Of a stretch of DNA of 64,000 nucleotides, positions 27,525-34,746 are shown piece after piece; the first letter of the stretch is position 1, and each line of letters opens with the position of its first letter. Under the pieces are notes generated by a model. That model had not been told where the DNA came from, did no database searches, and was given only the letters and a program-made list of their open reading frames with translations. The translations under genes and the position numbers were made by a program. This stretch comes from Candidatus Woesearchaeota archaeon (lineage in GTDB: Archaea; Nanobdellota; Nanobdellia; Woesearchaeales; ARS49), in assembly GCA_017609645.1 (NCBI GenBank), contig JAFCDQ010000003.1:1-64000 (forward strand), written 5' to 3'.

Positions 27525-27998
27525 ATGTGTTTTCCTAACTTATTCAGAAAAAAGAAAATTCCTAAAAAGCTGCCTTTAATAATGGAGTTAGAGATTAAAA
27601 AGCTTAAGAAAACTAAATCCAAGCTGGCTTGCTTGAAACATGCTTTTAATTTTGTTAAGAATAATGTGCAGCCTGGCAATAAATTATTTTTTAGAAATCT
27701 TCGCAGATCATTTGTAAATGATATTTTCAAATTATGGGATTATATTAAGAAAGATGGCTTTTTGTATTGTACTCAGCAGAATTATTTAATAAGAATTCTT
27801 TTAATCAAGAGCGGCAAATTCAAGGAAAAAGATATTGCTTTAATCACTTATATTCGCAAGAAGTTTTTCATTCATCAATATATGCAGATTAAAATAAATA
27901 ATAAATGGATTGATGTTGATGTTTGGTTTGCTCATTTTGGCACTCCTTTTGGCAAACATTATCCTGTTTTGTTCAGAATTTGGCCTAAGATAGTTTAA
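27525..27998 (+). CDS. Small transglutaminase-like protein (candidate)
   Basis: 157 residues, very basic N-terminus. Cys82 in GFLYCTQQNYLIRILL starts a helix, His117 lies in FIHQYMQIKINNKWIDVD, and an Asp follows within that strand. This Cys-His-Asp order and the HxY-strand-Asp layout are those of the transglutaminase-like peptidase fold. The assignment is by pattern only. No signal peptide is seen. A TATA-like ctttaaaaag sits 27 bases before the ATG, so the message is leaderless. Confidence 0.55.
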   Translation: MCFPNLFRKKKIPKKLPLIMELEIKKLKKTKSKLACLKHAFNFVKNNVQPGNKLFFRNLRRSFVNDIFKLWDYIKKDGFLYCTQQNYLIRILLIKSGKFKEKDIALITYIRKKFFIHQYMQIKINNKWIDVDVWFAHFGTPFGKHYPVLFRIWPKIV

Positions 27999-28006
27999 CC
28001 AAAACA

Positions 28007-28014
28007 TTTATATA
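28007..28014 (+). promoter_or_regulatory. TATA box of the archaemetzincin-like gene
   Basis: ccaaaacatttatata ends 22 bases before the ATG at 28037, so transcription should start at or next to the start codon. Confidence 0.7.
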
Positions 28015-28036
28015 CTACTTAATAGTAACAACTGAT

Positions 28037-28771
28037 ATGACGTCACCATTTTATATTACATATGAGAAAAAAGACAAGCAAATCGAAGAGCTTATAGAAA
28101 ATACTTTCTTAGGATTAGAAGCAATAGGCGAAGTAAAAATTCCTCGTAAACATATGGGGTCTAAATGGTCTAATGGTGATTTTGGAAGTGTTGCTTGGTA
28201 TGTTAAAAATGCTTATAATTCTAGAAGAAAACAAGCAAACTTAAGCGATATGTTCATTCTTACAGAACAAGAGCCTTGGCAAAAAACAAATCCTCATTTT
28301 GAATTAATGGTTCTTGAGACTGATTTGTTTGATGAAGAAACTAATTTTGTTTATGGTGCAGCACAAAAGAAGATTGTTGAAAATGGCAGAATTGTTGTTG
28401 ATGGTCTTGCTCATCCTGAAGGAAGACTGTATGTTCCAGGAATTATTATCTCAGCAAATAGAATGAAAAAAGGGCATGGTAAAAATTGGGAAAGCACATT
28501 TTTGACTATGTTTTTTCATGAATTAGGTCATTTTTTTGGACTACCCACTACTTCAAATCCAAATTATATGAAAGAAGGAGATTCTCGCGCAAATGGTTAT
28601 TTAGATTTCAAACATTGTGATGATAGCCTTTGTGTGATGGAACAAGTTGATATTGATGGCAGAATGAATTTGCTTAAGAAAACAAAATTATTAGAAAAAG
28701 AAAATTTACTATATTTCTGTGAGCATGATTTCTGGGCATTAAGAGAGAATTTAAGAAAACTTTACAAATAA
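28037..28771 (+). CDS. Archaemetzincin-like zinc metalloprotease
   Basis: 244 residues. FHELGHFFGLP gives HExxHxxG, and CDDSLCVM gives the CX4CXM element typical of archaemetzincins, with a later YFCEHD in place of CxxC. The N-terminal half fits the family (ADVSRR-like YNSRRKQANLSDMFILTEQEP and a beta sheet). The expected third ligand, His at HExxHxxGxxH, is Thr, and about 25 residues are inserted before the Cys motif. The zinc site may therefore use another residue or be altered. It is cytoplasmic, with a leaderless message. Confidence 0.72.
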   Translation: MTSPFYITYEKKDKQIEELIENTFLGLEAIGEVKIPRKHMGSKWSNGDFGSVAWYVKNAYNSRRKQANLSDMFILTEQEPWQKTNPHFELMVLETDLFDEETNFVYGAAQKKIVENGRIVVDGLAHPEGRLYVPGIIISANRMKKGHGKNWESTFLTMFFHELGHFFGLPTTSNPNYMKEGDSRANGYLDFKHCDDSLCVMEQVDIDGRMNLLKKTKLLEKENLLYFCEHDFWALRENLRKLYK

Positions 28772-28773
28772 TT

Positions 28774-29475
28774 CTAAAACTCTAACTCCATATCCATCAA
28801 TAAATCATTATTGTCTAGATTAAGAATTCCTCTTGTTTTTTGATAAAAGAATTTATGATATATTTTATTTCCAGGAATTAAGTTGTCACATATATCTTCT
28901 TCTGCTGTTTCTCTCAATTCAGTAAGACGAACTTTGTTAAAATTTTGTGAAGCAACTAATAATGAAATCATATTGGAATCTAATGATTTTAATTCTCCTC
29001 TGACAAGTTCAACATCACGATGATATTCTTGCAGTGCATTTAATTCTAAGTAATCATATAGTGTCATCACTAATTGTAATTTTGAAAGATGTTCTTGATT
29101 GCTATTTTTGTTTAATGCTTTTCGTAAAAATAACTCTGATTCTTCTGTAGATATGTTTTCTCTCCATTTTGTCAATAACAATTTTCCTGATTTTTTGTCT
29201 ATTTTTGTTTCATTATTTTGATAATAAGAATCTAAATAAGCAGAAATATTATCATCCGCATATTCTTGCCATATAGACCAATACTCTTCATCAAAAAGAG
29301 TTAAATCTATATCTTGCAATTGTTTTAATTTTTTTTGATCATCAGGAACTGGTTTGCCATAACTTACTTTTCCTCCATTAGTTACATAAATTAAAAATCC
29401 AGCGCCTTTTGTTCTAGTCCAATGACTGATCTCTTTCAGCACGTTTTCTTCAAGCAGTCCTTTTTTTAGCATCAT
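28774..29475 (-). CDS. Hypothetical protein
   Basis: 233 residues, no family recognised. The first 40 residues (ISHWTRTKGAGFLIYVTNGGKVSYGKP) look like a small beta domain. The rest is predicted helical and acidic, ending ILNLDNNDLLMDMELEF. It is convergent with the archaemetzincin-like gene, with two bases between the stops. Confidence 0.6.
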   Translation of the reverse strand: MMLKKGLLEENVLKEISHWTRTKGAGFLIYVTNGGKVSYGKPVPDDQKKLKQLQDIDLTLFDEEYWSIWQEYADDNISAYLDSYYQNNETKIDKKSGKLLLTKWRENISTEESELFLRKALNKNSNQEHLSKLQLVMTLYDYLELNALQEYHRDVELVRGELKSLDSNMISLLVASQNFNKVRLTELRETAEEDICDNLIPGNKIYHKFFYQKTRGILNLDNNDLLMDMELEF

Positions 29476-29599
29476 TTTATCTAATGTAACTCAATACTTT
29501 ATAAAATTTACCCTTATTAACTACTATAAAGTAGTTTTACATTAATGACGCAATTTTTTTATATTCTGGATATTTTTTAGCTTATACCGGGGTGATTTC

Positions 29600-29854
29600 A
29601 TGGAAAAAAAAGAAATTGGTAAAATAACGCACTTTTTCAGCAAAATTAATGTAGCTGTGCTTCAGCTTGATGATTCTCTAAACGTAGGAGATACTATTTC
29701 AATTGAAGGGGCTACTACTAACTTCCAGCAAAAGGTTGATTCTATGCAGGTTGAGCATGAAGCTCTTCAAAAAGCTGAGAAAGGAATGGATGTTGGTATG
29801 AAAGTTAAAGAAGCAGTTCGTGCTGGCGACAAAGTTTTCAAAGTAATAAAATAA
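29600..29854 (+). CDS. Translation elongation factor-like beta-barrel protein
   Basis: 84 residues. IGKITHFFSKINVAVLQLDDSLNVGDTISIEG is the second beta-barrel domain of EF-Tu-like GTPases standing alone, ending MKVKEAVRAGDKVFKV. Such stand-alone barrels are widespread in archaea; the function is unclear, perhaps RNA or ribosome binding. It has a good GGGGTGAT ribosome site before the ATG. A divergent promoter region with the orphan at 28774 lies upstream. Confidence 0.8.
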   Translation: MEKKEIGKITHFFSKINVAVLQLDDSLNVGDTISIEGATTNFQQKVDSMQVEHEALQKAEKGMDVGMKVKEAVRAGDKVFKVIK

Positions 29855-29865
29855 AAAAAATAATT

Positions 29866-30087
29866 TTATCTTCTTCTTTTCTTTCTTTTTACAGCAGGTT
29901 TTATTTTTTCCTGAAAGCCCAGCAAGTAAATTATTGGCAGGATTCCTACTGTATTTAAGATAAATATTACTACAAACCAACCAAGTTGATTATTCCTGCC
30001 TGATTTCCAAAGTGCTATTCCTTTCCAGATCATCTCCCAGATGATTAATGGAACTAATAACGCCCATAAAAATGTGTTTTCTATCAT
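29866..30087 (-). CDS. DUF5652 family membrane protein
   Basis: 73 residues with two transmembrane helices (ALLVPLIIWEMIWKGIALW and LGWFVVIFILNTVGILPIIYLLGF) joined by the conserved KSGRNNQ loop, plus a basic tail. This fits DUF5652, a short family frequent in archaea and candidate-phylum bacteria with no known function. It overlaps the rimK stop by ATGA and is the last gene of the lysS operon. Confidence 0.82.
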   Translation of the reverse strand: MIENTFLWALLVPLIIWEMIWKGIALWKSGRNNQLGWFVVIFILNTVGILPIIYLLGFQEKIKPAVKRKKRRR

Positions 30088-31139
30088 AATTCCTCCTCCT
30101 CAATTATTATTTTGCCTTTCTTGGCAATTATTACAACATCTTTTTTCTCTTTAAACTTTGCAGCTAAGGAAGCTAATTTTGGCAGTAAGATTCTATCTCC
30201 TCTGAAGTCTAATTCAGTTACTATTTGTTGTTCTGAAGATAGTGTTTCTTTCAAGACTTTTTTGCCTCCTTTTTCCTGCCTGTCTTTTGTTCTGTCATAT
30301 AAATATTTAGCAATTTTTGAGGCTACATTCACTTTTGTTGCTTCGGTTATTCCCTGCAGTCCTGGTGAAACATTTACTTCTAAGACTAAGGGGCCTTTTG
30401 AGCTTGGCAGGATATCTACTGCACAGACTTCTGCGCCTAAAACTTTAGCTGTTTCAATTGCAATTTTTTTAGTCTTTGCATCTAGTTCTATTCTTGTTCC
30501 TGTTCCGCCTGCATGTATGTTTGCGCGTACTTCTCCTGTAACAGCTTGTCTTTGCATTGCTGCAACTACTTTATCTCCGACAACTATTGCTCTGACATCT
30601 TTGCCATCAGTATTGATAAATTCTTGAATAATAAATTGCTGCCTCAATAATGCAAGTACATCAAGCATTGAGCTTGCGCTTTCATAACTATCTGCTATCA
30701 TTACTCCTTTGCCGTGTGTTCCTGCGGGCATTTTAATGACGATTGGAAATGTTATTCTTTTCAAGATATCTCGTGCTACTTCTGCATTGCCTGCTAAATA
30801 AGTAGTAGGTTGTGGAATGTCTGAATCTTGCAGTTTCATGTGTGTCAGTAATTTGTCATGTGCTATTGTGTAAGATGAGGGTTTTAATGGATTGTAGCTT
30901 TTTCTTATTAATGTGGATATTCCCCTCAATAAACTAGCATACTTAAAACTGCCTCTTGCATATACACAGTCGTAATCTTTTAATTTCTTGCCTTCATAAT
31001 ATATTCCTATGTCTTTTCCTGTTACGCAGACATCTATTTTTTTTAAGTCAATATAATCTACTTTTTCAAATAATTTGCTCATTTCATCTAATAACAATTT
31101 TGATGTTATGCTTCCTATTGATATTAGTGCGGCTTTCAT
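30084..31139 (-). CDS. rimK: RimK-family ATP-grasp ligase
   Basis: 351 residues. An N-terminal pre-ATP-grasp domain (residues 1-100) is followed by an ATP-grasp fold with KMPAGTHGKGVMI (Gly-rich loop), FINTDGKDVRAIVVG, NIHAGGTG, and the metal site LVLEVNVSPGLQGI. Relatives add glutamates to ribosomal protein S6, cofactor F420/tetrahydromethanopterin or the lysine carrier protein. A C-terminal 70-residue extension goes beyond the usual fold. It is coupled to a RimB-type protease upstream by TAATG, matching the known RimK-RimB pairing in protein polyglutamylation. Confidence 0.9.
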   Translation of the reverse strand: MKAALISIGSITSKLLLDEMSKLFEKVDYIDLKKIDVCVTGKDIGIYYEGKKLKDYDCVYARGSFKYASLLRGISTLIRKSYNPLKPSSYTIAHDKLLTHMKLQDSDIPQPTTYLAGNAEVARDILKRITFPIVIKMPAGTHGKGVMIADSYESASSMLDVLALLRQQFIIQEFINTDGKDVRAIVVGDKVVAAMQRQAVTGEVRANIHAGGTGTRIELDAKTKKIAIETAKVLGAEVCAVDILPSSKGPLVLEVNVSPGLQGITEATKVNVASKIAKYLYDRTKDRQEKGGKKVLKETLSSEQQIVTELDFRGDRILLPKLASLAAKFKEKKDVVIIAKKGKIIIEEEEL

Positions 31140-31501
31140 TATACTTTCCTCGCTGGGTTGATTAGAAATCCTCTTTTTAATACATTCATTCCTATTAATA
31201 CATTATATTTCAGATCTTTTCTGTCTGCCAGGGTAAATTTGACATGCATAACTCTTCCTTTTATTTTCAAAATTTCTTTTACTACAGGTCTTCTTTTATT
31301 GCCGTGCGCGGTTTTAACGAGAGCTCGTCCTACAATATCTGTGAATCCTATTTGATTTGCTAGTTTCTCGTCAATAGAACTTTTTGTTGCTCCTGTGTCT
31401 ATTTTTGCTATTACTTCTTTTTTTCCTTTTGGTCCGTATAGAATAATTTTTTCAGTAACGCCTATCACAGTAGGTCCTGTTAGTCTTGTTTTCATTACCA
31501 T
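31139..31501 (-). CDS. rimB: RimB-like retropepsin-type protease (ATP-dependent zinc protease domain)
   Basis: 120 residues. DTGATKSSID is the aspartic protease active-site loop of the DUF785/RimB family, supported by VVKEILKIKGRVMHVKFTLADR and YNVLIGMNVL. In bacteria RimB removes the glutamate tail added by RimK, and the coupled order rimB-rimK here supports the same pair. It starts one base after the lysS stop. Confidence 0.85.
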   Translation of the reverse strand: MVMKTRLTGPTVIGVTEKIILYGPKGKKEVIAKIDTGATKSSIDEKLANQIGFTDIVGRALVKTAHGNKRRPVVKEILKIKGRVMHVKFTLADRKDLKYNVLIGMNVLKRGFLINPARKV

Positions 31502-31502
31502 T

Positions 31503-32984
31503 TTATTTGACTGGCTTCATGAATGGAAATAATATTACATCTCTGATACTTGGTTTATCTAATAGTATCATTATCATTCTATCTATTCCTATTCCAACTC
31601 CTCCTGTTGGAGGCATGCCGTATTCAATTGCTTCGAGAAAGTCTTCATCCATAGGGTGTGCTTCTTCATCTTTGCCCATTTTTAATTTTTCTGCTTGGTC
31701 TTCTAATAATTTTCTTTGTACAATAGGATCATTTAATTCAGAATACGCGTTTGCTATTTCCATTCCTGCTATGTATGGTTCAAATCTTTCGATTAATCCG
31801 CTTTCTGGTTTTTCTCGCCATTTTTTGCATAATGGTGTGCTTTCTATTGGATGTAATGTGATGAATGTAGGTTCAATCAGTTTATCCTCAACAAGTTCTT
31901 CAAAAAGCGCCTGCAATAATTCTCCTTTTGTGAATTTTTCTCCTAAATCAATCTGATGTGCTTTGCATAGTTTTTTCTTGTCTTCATCAGTTACAGTGTC
32001 GATATCTATTCCGCCGAATTTCTTTAATGCTTCTGCCATTGTGTAAGATTTCCATGGACTTTTCAAATCAATGGTGTGTTCTTGGTATTTGAATTTCGTG
32101 CTGCCATGTATTGCGATTGCTGCAGCTTGATATAATTCTTCTACTAGTTTTTGCATGTCATGAAAGTCTGCCCATGCTTCATATATTTCTAGTTGTGTGA
32201 ATTCAGGATTATGTGTTCTGTCAATATCTTCATTTCTAAAGTCTTTGGCAAATTCATATACTTTGTCAAATCCTCCAATAATTAATCTCTTAAGATAAAG
32301 TTCATCTGCAATTCTTAAGTATACAGGCATGTCGAGAGAGTTTAGATGGCTTGTGAATGGTTTTGCTGCGCCTCCGCCGTATATTGGCTGCAGTACAGGA
32401 GTTTCTACTTCTAGATATCCTCTTTTGTCAAGATATTGCCTGATGGAATTTACTATTTTTGTTCTTTTCACAAAAGTTTCTTTCACATCTGGATTCATTA
32501 TCAAATCAAGATATCTTTTTCTATAACGCAGTTCAATATCTTTCAAGCCGTGCCATTTCTCTGGCAGAGGCCTGAGGCTTTTGCACAGCATATCAAATAA
32601 CTGTACATTAAGTGTGATTTCTCCTGTTTTTGTTGCGAATATATTTCCTTGCGCGCCTATCCAATCACCCATATCATATAATTTCAATAATTTATATCTC
32701 TCTTTTCCCAGGTCATCTTCTTTGAAGAATATTTGTATTCTGCCTGTGTTGTCCTGCAATTGCATGAATGTTACCTTGCCAATTCTTCGCAAAGCGACTA
32801 TTCTGCCTGCTATTCTATAAACATCTTCTGTTGTAGAATTTTCCTGCAAATCTTTGTATTTTTCTTGAATATGTTCAGCAGTAGCATTTGGTTCATATCT
32901 GTAAGGATATGGATTTATTCCCTGCTTCAATAATTCATCTCTTTTTCTTTTTCTTTCATCTATTAATTGCTCTTCATTTGGCAT
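31503..32984 (-). CDS. lysS: Lysyl-tRNA synthetase, class II
   Basis: 493 residues. An N-terminal OB-fold anticodon domain (YRIAGRIVALRRIGKVTFMQLQDNTGRIQIF) precedes the class II catalytic core with motif 2 (FRNEDIDRTHNPEFTQLE) and motif 3 (GVGIGIDRMIMIL). It charges tRNA-Lys. Many archaea use the unrelated class I enzyme, so the class II type is informative for lineage. First gene of the lysS-rimB-rimK-DUF5652 operon. Confidence 0.97.
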   Translation of the reverse strand: MPNEEQLIDERKRKRDELLKQGINPYPYRYEPNATAEHIQEKYKDLQENSTTEDVYRIAGRIVALRRIGKVTFMQLQDNTGRIQIFFKEDDLGKERYKLLKLYDMGDWIGAQGNIFATKTGEITLNVQLFDMLCKSLRPLPEKWHGLKDIELRYRKRYLDLIMNPDVKETFVKRTKIVNSIRQYLDKRGYLEVETPVLQPIYGGGAAKPFTSHLNSLDMPVYLRIADELYLKRLIIGGFDKVYEFAKDFRNEDIDRTHNPEFTQLEIYEAWADFHDMQKLVEELYQAAAIAIHGSTKFKYQEHTIDLKSPWKSYTMAEALKKFGGIDIDTVTDEDKKKLCKAHQIDLGEKFTKGELLQALFEELVEDKLIEPTFITLHPIESTPLCKKWREKPESGLIERFEPYIAGMEIANAYSELNDPIVQRKLLEDQAEKLKMGKDEEAHPMDEDFLEAIEYGMPPTGGVGIGIDRMIMILLDKPSIRDVILFPFMKPVK

Positions 32985-33022
32985 ATAGAATTAGATTTAT
33001 TGAGGGTATTTAAATGTTTTTA

Positions 33023-33817
33023 TCAAATTTTATTATATATTAATGAAACATTAAGTCTTTTCTTTTTTTCTTGTTTTTTTATTTTTAATTCTGTATCTTC
33101 TTGCAGTATTTTAATTAGTTGATATATTGTTTTAATTGATTTGCCTTGGAATTTTAAATTTTGTTTAATTAAATCAGTGTGAACAATTTGCAGATAAAGG
33201 CCTCTGTGGAAATTTTTACTAATTCTATAATCTTTTTGTTGATGATAGTGGCTTTTTTTATTAATATCAGGGGTTATTTTTTTCCTTTGCATTTCTATAA
33301 ATGAAGTGTAATCTTCTTGGTTTTTATTAGCTTTGATTATATCTTTTAAGTTAAAATACTCTTTGTAATCATTAAAATATTTATTAAAAAAATTATATAG
33401 TCTTGATATCTCTTTTTGGAAAAAACATTTCCTGCTTTTTTTTGCTCTTATTCGACCGCCTTCTTTGTCAACAATTTTGGATAATTGATATATTTTTTTA
33501 ACTGGTTCATGAAGTAGATTTAAATCTAAATCCACTAGAAATTCTTCAATTTCTTGAAGATAATTTGCTCTTTCAATATTGTCTTTGATGCGCGAAATTA
33601 TTCCTTCACCAAACTCGTTTTCTTGTGCGATGCTAATTTGCGTTTTCTGCATTTCTCTGAATGTATCATAATCAGATTTACTTGATTTGATTATGGCATC
33701 AAGCAGATTATAATATTCTCTTTTAACTATTAGTGCATCAAAGAAATTTACCAAGGTTTCAAGTGTTTTTTCTTGTTTTGCAAGATTCTCTTCTGCTAAA
33801 TATTTGAAGATGTTCAT
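33023..33817 (-). CDS. Hypothetical helical protein with internal duplication
   Basis: 264 residues, basic and helical, no family recognised. Two halves resemble each other: YYNLLDAIIKSSKSDYDTFREMQKTQI and later YFNLKDIIKANKNQEDYTSFIEMQRKKI, each followed by an IYQL-IV/IL-E motif (EPVKKIYQLSKI, KSIKTIYQLIKI). The start shares one base with the upstream gene's stop (TAATG), so the two are co-translated. Confidence 0.6.
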   Translation of the reverse strand: MNIFKYLAEENLAKQEKTLETLVNFFDALIVKREYYNLLDAIIKSSKSDYDTFREMQKTQISIAQENEFGEGIISRIKDNIERANYLQEIEEFLVDLDLNLLHEPVKKIYQLSKIVDKEGGRIRAKKSRKCFFQKEISRLYNFFNKYFNDYKEYFNLKDIIKANKNQEDYTSFIEMQRKKITPDINKKSHYHQQKDYRISKNFHRGLYLQIVHTDLIKQNLKFQGKSIKTIYQLIKILQEDTELKIKKQEKKKRLNVSLIYNKI

Positions 33818-34632
33818 TAGTTCTTTTTAGGTTCTAGATATTCTGAATATGCCTGGAACATTAATTGCATTTTTACATCATATTTATTTTCAAATATTTT
33901 CATGTTTTGACAGAGAACTATGTCTTCATTTAATTGTTCTGTTGTTTTGTGTATTTTTTTATCTTCTTTTTTATTTCTTTCTTCTATGATTAATTTATCC
34001 CAATCTCCATCATATTTATTTATGCACTTTGCTGAAAGTGTTGTCATGAAAGGTATTTTTTCTTTATAATCATCTAACATTTCGAATAGTTCTTTTTCAG
34101 CTTTTTTGAATGTTTCAAATTGAGCTAAGAAAATATCAAGACTAACTCTTTGCAGATCATAATGCTGTGAAGAACGTGGAGATACATCTCCGCAAGTTGC
34201 GTCTATTTTAATTTGTTGCCGGCTGCCTAAACAAGTATATTCAAGATATTTTCCTAAAGTTTCGCGGTCTGAATAATTCTTTTTGCGAAATGACTTAACC
34301 AATTCTTGAAAATCCTTTTCTAAACTATTGATATTTTCTATTTTTCTTTTTTTAGTAGAAATACTAAAATAATCAAGTACGCGCATATAATTTTCAGGAG
34401 ATTCTATGTGAAAATTTGTTTTGCTTAAAAAAAATGAAGCATCTGCTCTTATATTAGATCCAATTTCTGAAATTTTACCTTTAACTGCATTTAGGTAGGT
34501 TTCTATATTTTTACATTCTCCGATTACTTTTTGAGCCTCATCAGTACTTTTAATTTTTTTATCGAATTTTTTTTTTAAAAACTCTGATTGGCTTATTTCT
34601 TCTAATATTTTTTTAAGTGAATCTTCTGTCAT
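33817..34632 (-). CDS. Hypothetical helical protein
   Basis: 271 residues, predicted all-helical with many Lys/Glu, no known family. It is first in a two-gene unit with the internally duplicated protein. A run CLGSRQQIKIDATCGDVSPRSSQHYD in the middle breaks the helices. It diverges from the guanylate-kinase-domain gene with a shared AT-rich promoter region. Confidence 0.58.
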   Translation of the reverse strand: MTEDSLKKILEEISQSEFLKKKFDKKIKSTDEAQKVIGECKNIETYLNAVKGKISEIGSNIRADASFFLSKTNFHIESPENYMRVLDYFSISTKKRKIENINSLEKDFQELVKSFRKKNYSDRETLGKYLEYTCLGSRQQIKIDATCGDVSPRSSQHYDLQRVSLDIFLAQFETFKKAEKELFEMLDDYKEKIPFMTTLSAKCINKYDGDWDKLIIEERNKKEDKKIHKTTEQLNEDIVLCQNMKIFENKYDVKMQLMFQAYSEYLEPKKN

Positions 34633-34746
34633 TATGGTGTTACTCTATAGTGGCATTTAAAAATGTTACTAATTTTCAACGAAATCTTTTTAAATGAACC
34701 TTGATAAAGTAACTTATAAGTGAAGAATTTATGGGGGATTTAAGCT

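Noticed and set aside
30112-30627. 171-codon plus-strand ORF
   Set aside because: Shadow of rimK, with no ribosome site or promoter.
31486-31956. 156-codon plus-strand ORF
   Set aside because: Shadow of lysS; composition rich in Ser/Ile with no recognisable fold.
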